A stretch of 64,000 nucleotides of DNA from Candidatus Saccharimonadota bacterium (GCA_003246575.1 QJZZ01000003.1:1-64000), one strand, 5' to 3'. Numbered from the stretch's first letter, positions 34,803 to 43,918 are shown. Notes: generated by a model from the letters alone, not told the origin. Numbers and translations are program-made.

Positions 34803-36317
34803 GTGTCGCATTCTCAATCACATCCAATAACACGTCAACGCTTAGCGGGCTTTACTCTTGTTGAGCTCCTTATCGTCATCGTTGTCATTGCTATCCTAGC
34901 CGCAATTTCCGTAGTCGCATATAACGGCATCCAAACACGAGCACACAATACAGTGCTGCAATCCGACCTCCGCAATGCCTCAACTCAGCTAGAGCTCGAT
35001 AACGCAACCGACGGCATATATCCCCTAGGACCTACAGTGCCCGCCAACCTCAAGACGAGTGCAAATAACGCGTTCCAATACACCTCAGATGGCACGAGTT
35101 ATTGCATCACAGTAACTTCTTCTACGAGCGGTACGAACACCTATCACATTGACAGTGCCAATGGTGGCACGATACAGGAAGGGGCATGCGCTGGACATAT
35201 TGCGAGCGGTGGCTCCGGGCCCTCGAACTGGTCAATGCTCGCAGGTGGCGACTACTTCACCTGTGGCATAAAGGACGACACGGCCTATTGCTGGGGCAAA
35301 AATAACTTAGGTCAACTCGGCAACGGAACGACAACTGACTCATCGACGCCAGTTGCAGTCAACACGTCAATTATGTCAGGAGCCGTCACTTCTATATCGA
35401 CAGGCTACGATCATGCATGCGCGCTGACAAATTCCGGCGCGTTTTGTTGGGGCCGCAATACCTATGGCGCGCTCGGCAATGGCACGACAACGAACGCGTC
35501 AAGCCCCGTTGCTATCAACAGCGGTGCTATGTCTGGAACTGTTAACGATATCCAGGCGGGGAGCTACCACACCTGCGCTAGAACAACGAATGGAGTCTAC
35601 TGCTGGGGCTACAACTCTGATGGCCAACTTGGAAATGGCACCACCTCGAATTCATCAAACCCGACGGCAATTAGCACAGGTGCACTATCGGGAACCATAA
35701 CCCAACTTTCTGTCGGCGACCTACACAACTGTGCCCTGACTACAAATGGCACGTACTGCTGGGGCTACAATGGGTTCGGCGAGCTTGGAAACGGCACAAC
35801 GATCACATCAACGGTGCCTGTTGCCGTCAATACCGGCGCGATATCCGGATCTGTATCTCGCGTTATCGCCGGAGGCGGACACACATGCGCGCTCGCCTCA
35901 GGCAACGCCTACTGCTGGGGCTCAAACGAATTCGGCGGACTAGGAAATGGCAATGAGACAAACTCAACATCGCCCGTACTATTCGGATCTGGCGGGATAC
36001 CCGGTACCGTCACCGGCATCGCAGCCAATGGCTTCCACACATGCGTTACGACAGGCGATAATACGTACTGCGCAGGTTACGGTTCGAACGGTCAACTGGG
36101 CGATGGATCGCAAGCAGTTGCAGCATCAACGCCGGTCCAGGTCAGCGCTGGTGCGCTCTCCGGTACTGTTACTAGCATTGCATCTGGAGGGTACCATAGC
36201 TGTGCAATCACTAGCGTCGGAGCATACTGCTGGGGCAACAACTCCAACGGTCAACTTGGTGCTGGCTCTGGTGCCGCGAACTTTACAGTACCCACTGCTA
36301 TCTCGACAACGCCATAA
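34803..36317 (+). CDS. Type IV pilin-like/RCC1 beta-propeller fusion protein (copy 2)
   Basis: A 504-aa paralogue of the protein at 31174. Prepilin signal (LAG-FTLVELLIVIVVIAILA), pilin-like helix and loop, then seven RCC1 repeats (YCWGKNNLGQLGNGTT and relatives) with paired cysteines. The repeats have diverged more from one another than in copy 1. The GTG start is chosen by the shared leader and AGGGGG site. It presumably forms a surface pilus-tip or envelope propeller; the ligand is unknown. Confidence 0.87.
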   Translation: MSHSQSHPITRQRLAGFTLVELLIVIVVIAILAAISVVAYNGIQTRAHNTVLQSDLRNASTQLELDNATDGIYPLGPTVPANLKTSANNAFQYTSDGTSYCITVTSSTSGTNTYHIDSANGGTIQEGACAGHIASGGSGPSNWSMLAGGDYFTCGIKDDTAYCWGKNNLGQLGNGTTTDSSTPVAVNTSIMSGAVTSISTGYDHACALTNSGAFCWGRNTYGALGNGTTTNASSPVAINSGAMSGTVNDIQAGSYHTCARTTNGVYCWGYNSDGQLGNGTTSNSSNPTAISTGALSGTITQLSVGDLHNCALTTNGTYCWGYNGFGELGNGTTITSTVPVAVNTGAISGSVSRVIAGGGHTCALASGNAYCWGSNEFGGLGNGNETNSTSPVLFGSGGIPGTVTGIAANGFHTCVTTGDNTYCAGYGSNGQLGDGSQAVAASTPVQVSAGALSGTVTSIASGGYHSCAITSVGAYCWGNNSNGQLGAGSGAANFTVPTAISTTP

Positions 36318-36386
36318 ATATCCTCTATTCACCTCGATTTACTGTCGAGTACATGAGTAAGGGGTGCTAGTCTCTAGCTATCGATA

Positions 36387-36998
36387 CTATGCGCAACCGG
36401 TCGTATCGCCTATCTTCATCCATAAATAGTCATCGTACGATGCATCCCACGTCCATGTAATCATGCCGTCAGTCTGACATTTTTCGTACAAAATATCTGC
36501 TGTAGGGTTCGTAGAATATTCGGCGACGGTGATGTCGCCATATCCATTCGTACGCAGTAGCGTTTTGAGCTCCGAGAGACTCGGATAGGCCCCGTTCTGG
36601 TCATGATACGACCTAGCCTGTTTCCAGACGGCATCTTCAGCTTTCCAGCCCACGCTACTTCGTGCGTAGTCCATCTGATACCTAATTGTAGCGCTAAGTG
36701 CAAACAGCGACGCGACCAACGCTAGGACGCTCAGGATAATCGCCACGAAGACGCGTATATTTCTCAGCTGCTTGACCGCACGCAGTGCAAGATAGAGTCC
36801 CATACCCGCCAATCCGGCGCCGATGCCATAAAAGACATACCCCGGACTACCTCCATGTAACGCAGCCGAGACAAAGATCATAGGTGCGAGCGTCAATAGC
36901 GGAGGAGTGAACGTCCATACCGCAACCCAAATAAGCGAGATGATTGCGAGTATTATGCTTCTGCGGATTCGTCTATTGGCTATTCCTGCTACGTCCAT
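36387..36998 (-). CDS. Membrane protein with pilin-like outer domain, unknown
   Basis: A 203-aa protein with three or four N-terminal TM helices (to ~residue 110) and a ~90-residue outer domain. The outer domain contains HDQNGAYPSLSELKTLL, a stretch like the loop of the pilin-type proteins nearby (NGVYPSS), and two cysteines. The leader has TATAGT ~35 bases upstream and GAAAG before the ATG. It may be accessory to the pilin-like proteins; this is an inference. Confidence 0.68.
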   Translation of the reverse strand: MDVAGIANRRIRRSIILAIISLIWVAVWTFTPPLLTLAPMIFVSAALHGGSPGYVFYGIGAGLAGMGLYLALRAVKQLRNIRVFVAIILSVLALVASLFALSATIRYQMDYARSSVGWKAEDAVWKQARSYHDQNGAYPSLSELKTLLRTNGYGDITVAEYSTNPTADILYEKCQTDGMITWTWDASYDDYLWMKIGDTTGCA

Positions 36999-37097
36999 AC
37001 TGTTCTTTCATTTACGTTATGCTTTGGCTCCACTATAGCAGGCCCCCGCGAAGAGTCCATACTGCTCAGCAGCAAACAGCATCAGTCACTTCATTAG

Positions 37098-37430
37098 TTA
37101 GAGCGCCGAGTCATCGAGCAGGGGATAGACATCATACGCAACTTCTTCATATGGATGCGCGGACTTCATTGCATCAATCACCGCCTTCGCGTCAGCGCGC
37201 AAGCAAACAACTTCGATGCGCTCCTCTTCGACGATTTCAGGCACGAGTGGCTCACCGATAGCAGGATGAGCATCCGCCGATGGCGTGAAACGCCCCTTAC
37301 CGAGCACCGAGTAGCTGCAGTAGCTATACTCGCCGATAGTACCCGCTCCAGCGTCACCAAGCGCTTGACGCACCTGGTCGGCATATTCAACTGGTACAAA
37401 TGTGACGATCTTTACACGAGTAAATTTCAT
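37098..37430 (-). CDS. Stand-alone NIF3/YqfO-inserted (CutA/PII-like) domain protein
   Basis: A 110-aa protein (KIVTFVPVEYADQVRQALGD, GEYSYCSYSVLGKGRF, AHPYEEVAYDVYPL) that matches the PII/CutA-like domain found inserted in NIF3-family proteins. Stand-alone versions are widespread and of unknown role. TATACT (37437-37442 on the minus strand) ends six bases before the ATG and directly follows the T-tract of the copper operon terminator. Confidence 0.82.
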   Translation of the reverse strand: MKFTRVKIVTFVPVEYADQVRQALGDAGAGTIGEYSYCSYSVLGKGRFTPSADAHPAIGEPLVPEIVEEERIEVVCLRADAKAVIDAMKSAHPYEEVAYDVYPLLDDSAL

Positions 37431-37444
37431 GGATTCAGTATAGC

Positions 37445-37468
37445 AAAAAGCCTCCGAGGGGGAGGCTT
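37445..37468 (-). terminator. Terminator of the copper operon
   Basis: AAGCCTCC and GGAGGCTT pair around a five-base loop, with a five-T tract on the minus strand that runs straight into the -10 of the next gene. The element ends transcription coming from copA and may also act for plus-strand transcripts. Confidence 0.82.
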
Positions 37469-37479
37469 AATTTGTGCGT

Positions 37480-37492
37480 TCTTGGCAGGGGC
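37480..37492 (-). repeat. tRNA-Trp 3'-end remnant, copy 1 (attachment-site candidate)
   Basis: The 13 bases TCTTGGCAGGGGC are identical to the 3' end of tRNA-Trp at 42396-42408. On the minus strand, upstream AGGTTTG and TCCT resemble a decayed T-arm. It lies at the left end of the copper module. Confidence 0.55.
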
Positions 37493-37555
37493 TCCAGGAC
37501 AATTACCAAACCTATTGTGGTATAGTATCTTTTTCATTGATAGTATCATGGGGTG

Positions 37556-39799
37556 CTATATGGTCCTTGGCGCAGTGACTTTGAGCAGCAGAGAGCTCGT
37601 CACGACAGACACCGAGCTTAGCGCCATAGCAAGCCCTGCAATTTCCGGCTTGAGCACAAGCCCTGCGCCTGCGAATACACCCGCAGCGATCGGAATACCG
37701 ATAACGTTGTATATAAGCGCGAAAAACAAATTTTGATATATCTTACCTGTTGTCGCTTTCGATAGGCGTATTGCCTGCGCGACACCCCGCAAGTCGTCGC
37801 GCATAATAACAATACCACCCGTCTCCATAGCCACGTCCGTCCCGCTTCCCATCGCTATCCCGAGGTCCGCCGAAGCCAGGGCGGGCGCATCGTTAATGCC
37901 GTCACCCACCATCGCGACAACGTTGCCTTTAGACTGTATTTCCTGAACTGCAGCAGCTTTATCTTCAGGTTTCGTCTCGGCGATCACGTTCTTGATACCC
38001 ACTGATGCCGCGACCGCTCGGGCTGTTCTTTGGTTGTCTCCTGTTATCATCCAGGTCTCAATGCCAAGCGCACGAAGCTCCCGCACTGCCTGCTTGGATG
38101 TCGACTTCACCATATCAGCAACGGCGATGCTCCCGACATATTGACCCTCTTTCGCAAGTCCAACAACAGTCTTGCCTTCGGTTTCGAGTGCTTCGATTGC
38201 TCCGAGCGATGATTTGTCGATTTTTGCTATTGATCGAATGTAGCTGGGGCTACCAAGCTGATAGATTTCATCATTAATAGTACCTCTAATACCCCGTCCA
38301 GGATGCGCCGAGAAGTTTTCGACAGGTGAGTTGTCGATTCCGTCTTGCTTCGCACGATCCAAAATGGCCTCCGCAAGCGGGTGTTCACTGTAGCGCTCAA
38401 GACTGCTGGCAACAAGCATGACACCTTCCTTCGTGTAGCCATCTTGAGCGTGAATGTCGGTCACGCGAGGCTCTCCCTTAGTGAGAGTACCAGTCTTATC
38501 AAATACAACTGCTGTAAGGCGTTTTGCCTTCTCGATCGGCTCCCCACCCTTTATTAGAATTCCCTGTTCAGCTGCGAGACCCGCACCAACCATGAGCGCA
38601 GTTGGTGTCGCAAGTCCCAGTGCGCACGGACACGCGATAACAACTACCGCGGTGAACGTCATAAGCGCAGCAGTAAAGCTGGCGCCCAGAATAAAGTACC
38701 AGACAATAAATGTCAGGACCGCCACGATCAACACAGCCGGAACAAACCAGCTCGATACTTTGTCGGCAAAATCTTGAATAGGAGCTTTTGATCCTTGCGC
38801 CTCTTCTACGAATGCAATTATCCTACTAAGTGTTGTATCTGCGCCGACAGCCGTTACCTTGTACTCAAACCCGCCGTTTTTGTTGAGCGTCGAGCCTATG
38901 ACTTTGTCACCGGCTCTCTTTTCGACGGGTATACTTTCGCCTGAAATCATCGATTCATCAATAGACGAATATCCAGACATGATAATGCCATCAACCGGAA
39001 GTTTCTCGCCAGGCCTCACGACAACGATATCACCTTGCACGACTTGGTCGATCGCAACATCAATCGTCTTATCGTCACGAACAACGCGTGCCGTTTTGGC
39101 TTGCAACTCCATTAATTTATGGATAGCGGATGAGGCTTTGTGTTTTGCTTTCGCCTCCAAAAGCTTGCCGATGAGCACAAAAGTGATTAAGAATGAGGCC
39201 GTTTCAAAATAGAGCCCCTCAATCATCATTCCATCAATTCCAATCAGTGATCGGTTAGTCGCCGCGTAGACAAGGTAGATGACGAGGCTGTAAAAGTACG
39301 CCACCGAGGTTCCAATAGCAATGAGCGAATCCATATTAAATGTACGCATGCGCAGGCCCGACCACATTCCCTTATAGAAATCACGGGCAATAATAAACTG
39401 TACTGGCGTCGTCAAGAGCAACGAGAGTATACCCGCATAGGGTAAAATGCCATTTCCAGGCATCCATGGCAGAAAGTCAAGAAGCATAAAGTAGAGCATT
39501 GGAGCACTCAGTATGCTTGAGATGATCACCTTGCGAGTTACGTGCTGCACCGAATGATCATGCATATGGCTGTGTGCACTTGAGTCCCCGTGGGTCATCG
39601 GCTCGGCGGCATACCCCGCCTTCTTCACGACACTTGCGAGTGCATCAACCGCTACAGAATCATTATGCGTAACATATGCTTTTTCACTTGCAAAGTTAAC
39701 ACTCGCCATTTCCACGCCGTCAACCTTCCCAAGTTCTCGTTCGATAATTCCCGCACACGACGCGCAGTGCATACCAGATATTGCCAATTTCGTCTTCAT
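37556..39799 (-). CDS. copA: Copper-translocating P1B-type ATPase
   Basis: A 747-aa membrane ATPase. The N-terminal heavy-metal domain has GMHCASC. Later motifs are SGESIPVEK (actuator), [13 protein letters not shown] (metal-binding TM helix), [10 protein letters not shown] (phosphorylated Asp), SEHPLA and [17 protein letters not shown] His-rich stretch ([17 protein letters not shown]) follows the metal domain. It exports copper(I). It lies five bases after the HMA-DsbD-cupredoxin gene and is controlled from the shared ArsR region. Confidence 0.95.
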   Translation of the reverse strand: MKTKLAISGMHCASCAGIIERELGKVDGVEMASVNFASEKAYVTHNDSVAVDALASVVKKAGYAAEPMTHGDSSAHSHMHDHSVQHVTRKVIISSILSAPMLYFMLLDFLPWMPGNGILPYAGILSLLLTTPVQFIIARDFYKGMWSGLRMRTFNMDSLIAIGTSVAYFYSLVIYLVYAATNRSLIGIDGMMIEGLYFETASFLITFVLIGKLLEAKAKHKASSAIHKLMELQAKTARVVRDDKTIDVAIDQVVQGDIVVVRPGEKLPVDGIIMSGYSSIDESMISGESIPVEKRAGDKVIGSTLNKNGGFEYKVTAVGADTTLSRIIAFVEEAQGSKAPIQDFADKVSSWFVPAVLIVAVLTFIVWYFILGASFTAALMTFTAVVVIACPCALGLATPTALMVGAGLAAEQGILIKGGEPIEKAKRLTAVVFDKTGTLTKGEPRVTDIHAQDGYTKEGVMLVASSLERYSEHPLAEAILDRAKQDGIDNSPVENFSAHPGRGIRGTINDEIYQLGSPSYIRSIAKIDKSSLGAIEALETEGKTVVGLAKEGQYVGSIAVADMVKSTSKQAVRELRALGIETWMITGDNQRTARAVAASVGIKNVIAETKPEDKAAAVQEIQSKGNVVAMVGDGINDAPALASADLGIAMGSGTDVAMETGGIVIMRDDLRGVAQAIRLSKATTGKIYQNLFFALIYNVIGIPIAAGVFAGAGLVLKPEIAGLAMALSSVSVVTSSLLLKVTAPRTI

Positions 39800-39804
39800 G
39801 CTAC

Positions 39805-41163
39805 CTATCCCTCCACTACTATTTCGCCGCGCTTCACACCCATTGCACAGGTGATCGGATAAACTCCGGGTTGAGTTGCCGTAAACTCAAGTACCAAATC
39901 TTCCCCCTTTTTCAAAAAAATCGGTTTGTCATAAAGCCCGGGAATCATGATGGTACTCATACAGCCAATACCGTCTCCGGTGACATCGACAACAAGCGCA
40001 GCCTTTTGGCCAACCTTCACAGTAAAGTCCTTTGGTGAAATATCAGGGTCGGGCCCTGGTGTAAATACAGTATCGAGGCGCACCGTATCTTCACTCAGCG
40101 CAGTAGCATTGTTCGACACACTGCTAAAATCGGGTAGTTTAATTTGCGCCAGGGTTATTGCACCTGATAAATTTACGAGCGCCAATGCAATGACCCCAAC
40201 ACCAATTATGCGGAAAAGTGATTTTGCAAACGCACCCTTGATAACAGAAGTAAGCCATCCGATACCCATGAGCCCAGGCGCTGTTCCGATTGCAAACGTA
40301 CCCATAATAACCGCACCGAGTAGAGGGCTCCCGGTACCAACGGCCATGAGCTGCATCGCCTGCGTAAAGCCACATGGTAAAAAGAAGGTTAATACACCCG
40401 CAAGCGTCGCTCCGTACCATTTGTATTCACCCTTACTTTTGTCCATGATACCCAACTTTTCAGACAGCCAGGATGGCAACGTAATGCTGTTCAGTCTTGG
40501 GAAAAGCTCCGTAAGATTAAGACCAAGGACGATCATCACAAAGCTCACAATAATCATAAGCCAGCCCAGTACTGATCCGCTAAGCTGGAACAGTGAACCG
40601 AGTCCGCCGATCAGTGCACCAAGTAGGGTGAACCCGACAATACGTCCGACATTAAAGAAAATATGAGGACGAAAACGCTGCGTCGTCGTCGCGTTCGGAT
40701 ACTGCTCGGCGTGTTTTGCCGATATTGCAAGAACGAGCCCGCCCACCAGTGCCATGCACGTCGAAATGCCCGCAGTGAGACCAATGATGAGCCCCGTCGT
40801 GGCGAGGTTTGAACCGCTGGATGCAAATTTTGATATGTCGAAATTATTGACGGCAAAAATAACGGCAACTGCGACCGCCAATAGGATTCCAATCATAATA
40901 TCGCGATAAACGGCAGAGTCTTTTGCTATGAATGAAGGGTGTGCATCGCTTGCCTGTGCACCCTTTACGCTATACCCCGCGCGCTGAACCGCTCCCGCAA
41001 TCTCGCTATCGCTCGGTAGTTGATCGGCGCTAATAGTAGCAGCTTCATTTTTTAGACTTACTTTTGCTCTCGTAACACCATTAAGCTCCTCGAGCCTTTC
41101 TTTGATCATGATTTCGCACGAACGGCAGTGCATACCCTCAATTTGAACAGTCTTTTGCTTCAT
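39805..41163 (-). CDS. HMA-DsbD/TauE-like-cupredoxin fusion, copper handling
   Basis: A 452-aa protein. Residues ~1-70 form an HMA metal-binding domain (GMHCRSCE). Residues ~85-345 form a DsbD_2/UreH-type domain with six or so TM helices and [16 protein letters not shown]. Residues ~365-452 form an exported cupredoxin-like domain with copper-ligand candidates [11 protein letters not shown] and TCAMGVKRG. It probably passes copper across the membrane in concert with CopA. TATGCT (41170-41175) ends six bases before the ATG. Confidence 0.87.
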   Translation of the reverse strand: MKQKTVQIEGMHCRSCEIMIKERLEELNGVTRAKVSLKNEAATISADQLPSDSEIAGAVQRAGYSVKGAQASDAHPSFIAKDSAVYRDIMIGILLAVAVAVIFAVNNFDISKFASSGSNLATTGLIIGLTAGISTCMALVGGLVLAISAKHAEQYPNATTTQRFRPHIFFNVGRIVGFTLLGALIGGLGSLFQLSGSVLGWLMIIVSFVMIVLGLNLTELFPRLNSITLPSWLSEKLGIMDKSKGEYKWYGATLAGVLTFFLPCGFTQAMQLMAVGTGSPLLGAVIMGTFAIGTAPGLMGIGWLTSVIKGAFAKSLFRIIGVGVIALALVNLSGAITLAQIKLPDFSSVSNNATALSEDTVRLDTVFTPGPDPDISPKDFTVKVGQKAALVVDVTGDGIGCMSTIMIPGLYDKPIFLKKGEDLVLEFTATQPGVYPITCAMGVKRGEIVVEG

Positions 41164-41169
41164 TATGTA

Positions 41170-41242
41170 AGCATAGCAGTATGATTTAATATATTCAAGT
41201 ATTCGAATATATTATAACTACTTGCCGTTTACATGGTATAGT
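41170..41242. promoter_or_regulatory. Divergent copper-operon promoters with an ArsR-type inverted repeat
   Basis: A perfect nine-base inverted repeat, AATATATTC and GAATATATT, spans 41188-41213 with an 8-base spacer. The minus-strand promoter uses TTGAAT inside the repeat, a 17-base spacer and TATGCT. The plus-strand extended -10 TATAGT lies at 41237-41242. Binding at this site would repress both directions and should be relieved by metal. Confidence 0.68.
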
Positions 41243-41248
41243 ATTGAT

Positions 41249-41701
41249 ATGTACGGACAATTATTCTTGTTTGAAGAAGAAATATTTCAGGTGCTCGCAA
41301 ACGAAAAGCGACTTGAAATTCTCCAGCTACTACGCACCGGCGAGCGCAACGTATCAGAGATGCTCACGATGCTAGGTTTGCGACAGGCAAACCTTTCTCA
41401 GCATCTTGCGCTTCTCAAACGCACTGGCCTCGTGACGACAACAAAGCGGGGGCGTGAGATTTACTACAAAATTAGCAACGGCCAAATTACTGATGCCATG
41501 GATAGCATTCATGCTTTCATCTCAATTCGCCATAACATAAAGACTCCTACTCGCTCAGTATTTCCCTTCGTTATCGATCCCGTGTGCGGAATGCGACTGA
41601 GCGCCGCGGATGCTTTTGACAGTATTACCGATAGCCAGGGCGAGCATTATTTCTGCGCGAGTGGCTGCATGAATACCTACACGCGCAGCCACAGTGTATA
41701 G
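41249..41701 (+). CDS. ArsR-family metal-responsive repressor with C-terminal YHS domain
   Basis: A 150-aa protein. The winged helix-turn-helix covers residues ~8-85 (LANEKRLEILQLLRTGERNV, ANLSQHLALLKRTGLV). The C-terminal YHS/TRASH domain (DPVCGMRLS, then YFCASGCM) offers cysteines for metal. The ATG at 41249 lies six bases after an extended -10, so a nine-residue upstream extension is rejected. It is divergent from the copper operon, which it probably regulates. Confidence 0.9.
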   Translation: MYGQLFLFEEEIFQVLANEKRLEILQLLRTGERNVSEMLTMLGLRQANLSQHLALLKRTGLVTTTKRGREIYYKISNGQITDAMDSIHAFISIRHNIKTPTRSVFPFVIDPVCGMRLSAADAFDSITDSQGEHYFCASGCMNTYTRSHSV

Positions 41702-41722
41702 CAAAATGAAAATTAATACGAC

Positions 41723-41754
41723 AAAAGACGGCCAGCAAATGCTGACCGTCTTTT
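41723..41754 (+). terminator. Intrinsic terminator of the arsR gene
   Basis: AAAAGACGGCCAGC and GCTGACCGTCTTTT pair with one mismatch around AAAT and end in a T-tract. A TCTTGGCAG repeat follows at once. Confidence 0.85.
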
Positions 41755-41762
41755 CTTGGCAG
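41754..41762 (-). repeat. tRNA-Trp 3'-end remnant, copy 2 (short)
   Basis: TCTTGGCAG repeats the tRNA-Trp CCA end and trailer in the same orientation, directly after the arsR terminator. Only nine bases match, so this copy alone could be chance; its position between two modules is what makes it notable. Confidence 0.35.
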
Positions 41763-41787
41763 CCCCTAGTCGATGAGTTAAGAACTT

Positions 41788-42351
41788 TTACGCGAAATTA
41801 AATCTACAAAATTCACGAGTCTCATTAGGCAGCATTTCAACAAGAGCTATGTGATCAATTTTTGCTTTTATATTAAACGTTTGATCGTCAAGATACCTCG
41901 CTCCCTTAATAAAACCTTCTTCATTAAGATCTTTAAATGCAAGTGCGCAGTGTGGATGGTACGGACTTGGCATAAAGTACCATTTATTCAACTGTCTTGA
42001 TACCTCTGAAGTCTTTTCCACGAGACCTAATAAATCGTCATTTCGAACGACGTCCAAATAGGGGCCATAGGGTGTTGTTGTCCCACCCACTCCACCCTCA
42101 CGAAAATCAATCTTCAAGATGTCATACATAGATATGTAAAAAGAATTCGTATTCTTAATACTATTTTCAAATGCAGACCTAACCGCCACAAGCTCCCTAT
42201 CGTCAATTTCAATGCCATCACCGACTGTTATATGTGGCCTCCATAAATCTAGCGACGCCCGTGCTCCAGTTAGCTCGCCAAGCTTTTTTTGGATAGAACG
42301 AATAGTGTTAGTCGAGTCTGAATCTAGATAACAAACAACTGAGAATCTCAT
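41788..42351 (-). CDS. 2H phosphoesterase (LigT/2'-5' RNA ligase-like) protein
   Basis: A 187-aa protein with two H-x-[TA]-x motifs, RPHITVG (residue ~40) and YHPHCALAF (residue ~133), which form the 2H active site that acts on 2'-5' bonds or cyclic phosphates. The second motif has Ala where Thr or Ser is usual. Its DNA is visibly richer in A and T than its neighbours. It begins just after the tRNA-Trp terminator with no clear promoter or ribosome-binding site. Probably horizontally acquired. Confidence 0.75.
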   Translation of the reverse strand: MRFSVVCYLDSDSTNTIRSIQKKLGELTGARASLDLWRPHITVGDGIEIDDRELVAVRSAFENSIKNTNSFYISMYDILKIDFREGGVGGTTTPYGPYLDVVRNDDLLGLVEKTSEVSRQLNKWYFMPSPYHPHCALAFKDLNEEGFIKGARYLDDQTFNIKAKIDHIALVEMLPNETREFCRFNFA

Positions 42352-42353
42352 AC

Positions 42354-42383
42354 AAAAATTAGACCACGAAACCGTAGTCTAAT
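42354..42383 (-). terminator. Terminator of tRNA-Trp
   Basis: On the minus strand ATTAGACTACG pairs with CGTGGTCTAAT (one mismatch) around a four-base loop and is followed by TTTTT. The T-tract runs into the start of the 2H phosphoesterase gene. Confidence 0.78.
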
Positions 42384-42395
42384 CAAGCGTAAGCG

Positions 42396-42408
42396 TCTTG
42401 GCAGGGGC
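42396..42408 (-). repeat. tRNA-Trp 3' end, copy 3 (intact attachment-site candidate)
   Basis: TCTTGGCAGGGGC covers the acceptor 3' strand, discriminator, CCA and two trailer bases of the intact tRNA-Trp. The identical 13 bases recur at 37480, and a shorter form at 41754. Confidence 0.6.
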
Positions 42409-42473
42409 ACTAGGAATCGAACCTAGATCGTCGGTTTTGGAGACCGATATACTAACCGTTGTACTATGCCCCT
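42399..42473 (-). tRNA. tRNA-Trp (anticodon CCA)
   Basis: A 75-nt cloverleaf on the minus strand. The acceptor AGGGGCA pairs with TGCCCCT, followed by G and an encoded CCA. The anticodon stem TCGGT/ACCGA encloses CTCCAAA, with anticodon CCA. The T-arm is CTAGG TTCGATT CCTAG. A TACAAT preceded by TGC lies ~20 bases upstream. Confidence 0.97.
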
Positions 42474-42518
42474 GTACAGAGACGTATTGTAGCAGAATGA
42501 AGCGAAAAATTCGAGAGA

Positions 42519-42815
42519 CTATGCAGCCGAAGGTGAACGTAGCGTAGGCAATAACTTCGCAAGCGCCTTCAGTGCGGTTGCCGCATCACTGGCTATTACA
42601 CCTTCGAGGTCAAGCCTGAGCTGGTCGCAATCTTCCGGGCCGTAGTATTCAGAGACCTCGCGAATAAGGGCAAACATTTCGGGTCCCATCGTCTCCATGA
42701 GGTCATCGGCATGATCAGGATAAAGCTGCTTAAAACCTTGAATCACCGATCCCACTTCAAAAAATGGGCGCTGAGGGCCATAGACAGCTTCACGTTTTTC
42801 TCTGTCGCATGACAT
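42519..42815 (-). CDS. Unknown 98-aa soluble protein
   Basis: An acidic helical protein (KQLYPDHADDLMETMGPEMF, then ALKALAKLLPTLRSPSAA). The ATG at 42815 has GGAAG five bases upstream. A TGC-TATAAT promoter lies ~45 bases before it, giving a real leader in contrast to many genes here. No family recognised. Confidence 0.7.
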   Translation of the reverse strand: MSCDREKREAVYGPQRPFFEVGSVIQGFKQLYPDHADDLMETMGPEMFALIREVSEYYGPEDCDQLRLDLEGVIASDAATALKALAKLLPTLRSPSAA

Positions 42816-42889
42816 ATATACTTCCAATCACACCTGCGAACTATCGCAAGTATGTACATTATAGCATATTTGTGTAAATTTGTCTATAC

Positions 42890-43813
42890 CTATGAGTGGT
42901 CGGAGCGTACGATACGCCGGAATTTTTTGTCCGCAATAGGGTCTGCGTAGCGAGCAATCGGTTCATACACAAATGTCCGTTTTGCCTTGGCGCGCACACC
43001 AGCGTCGACCTCTTTGATCGTATTGACGAAAAAGTTCTCAATCAACCATTCGCGCCCAGGTGCCGTCTCGGCCATAATCGTGATTCGCCAGAGGGAATCA
43101 CCCCATTCCTCCGGCTTTTCGATCCTGAGCGGCTTCGTGATCATCGTAGGCCCCGTCGGCACAGCACGCACGAGCTCCTGGAGAACTGTCAGTGCACGTT
43201 CTTTGTCGCGCGTAAACACATCGACGGCAATCGTCCGAACACCGCGCGGCGTCACGTGTGCCGCCTGAATCTGTTGGTTGTGAATCCAAATTACTTCACC
43301 ATTGAGCGCGCGCAGCTTGGTAGAGCGCAGCGTCAATCGCTCCACGACACCAGATACGTCTATAAACGGTTCAACTTTGATGAAGTCACCGACGTTAAAC
43401 CACTGCTCGATAATCATAATCGCGCCCGCGGTCACGTCACGCAAGATCGTGCCAAGCGTCTGACCGGCGAATACGATGAAAAAGGCGCTGGCTCCGATCG
43501 CTGCCGCACCGCTGCTGGCGACAGGGCTCAGGATCATCCAGACAACATAGGCGACGACCGCCACAACGGCCGCACGAATCACCGCGATCGACACAGACAA
43601 GTACGTCTCAACCTGGCGCAGACGAATAAATCGCTCTTCGTTCGATTCCTTGTCAGAACGTGCAGACACCGCCTGGGCAATCTTGATAATAAAATCCGCC
43701 AAAAACTTACTCAATATATAGGCGAGGACAATCGAGGCGCCCAAAATAAGAACCGAACGATAGGCGTTCGGCTGCGTAAAAAACTCGAGAATATCAGTTG
43801 TCACAAGTTGCAT
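42890..43813 (-). CDS. MscS-family small-conductance mechanosensitive channel
   Basis: A 307-aa protein with three N-terminal TM helices, the pore-lining third helix (GAAAIGASAFFIVFAGQTLG), and the conserved beta-domain segment WFNVGDFIKVE followed by VVERLTLRSTKLRALNGEVIWIHNQ. It releases solutes on osmotic downshock. The start at 43813 follows TATACT by 11 bases; the long upstream extension is rejected. Confidence 0.92.
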   Translation of the reverse strand: MQLVTTDILEFFTQPNAYRSVLILGASIVLAYILSKFLADFIIKIAQAVSARSDKESNEERFIRLRQVETYLSVSIAVIRAAVVAVVAYVVWMILSPVASSGAAAIGASAFFIVFAGQTLGTILRDVTAGAIMIIEQWFNVGDFIKVEPFIDVSGVVERLTLRSTKLRALNGEVIWIHNQQIQAAHVTPRGVRTIAVDVFTRDKERALTVLQELVRAVPTGPTMITKPLRIEKPEEWGDSLWRITIMAETAPGREWLIENFFVNTIKEVDAGVRAKAKRTFVYEPIARYADPIADKKFRRIVRSDHS

Positions 43814-43918
43814 TTCTTTGTCACAGTATAGCGCAAACTGCCTCAAAAATACATGTCCGACACCGCGCCAGTAGTGGCCTCGAGTGCAATCTCGCCAGGT
43901 CATGATATAATTGTCTCC

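Noticed and set aside
31620-36300. Regularly spaced DNA repeats resembling a CRISPR or satellite array
   Set aside because: They are coding RCC1 repeats of ~150 bases in frame with conserved protein motifs; there are no short direct repeats with unique spacers and no cas genes.
37480-42408. Mobile element with integrase or transposase
   Set aside because: The repeat arrangement suggests a past integration, but no recombinase gene or inverted repeats were found inside.
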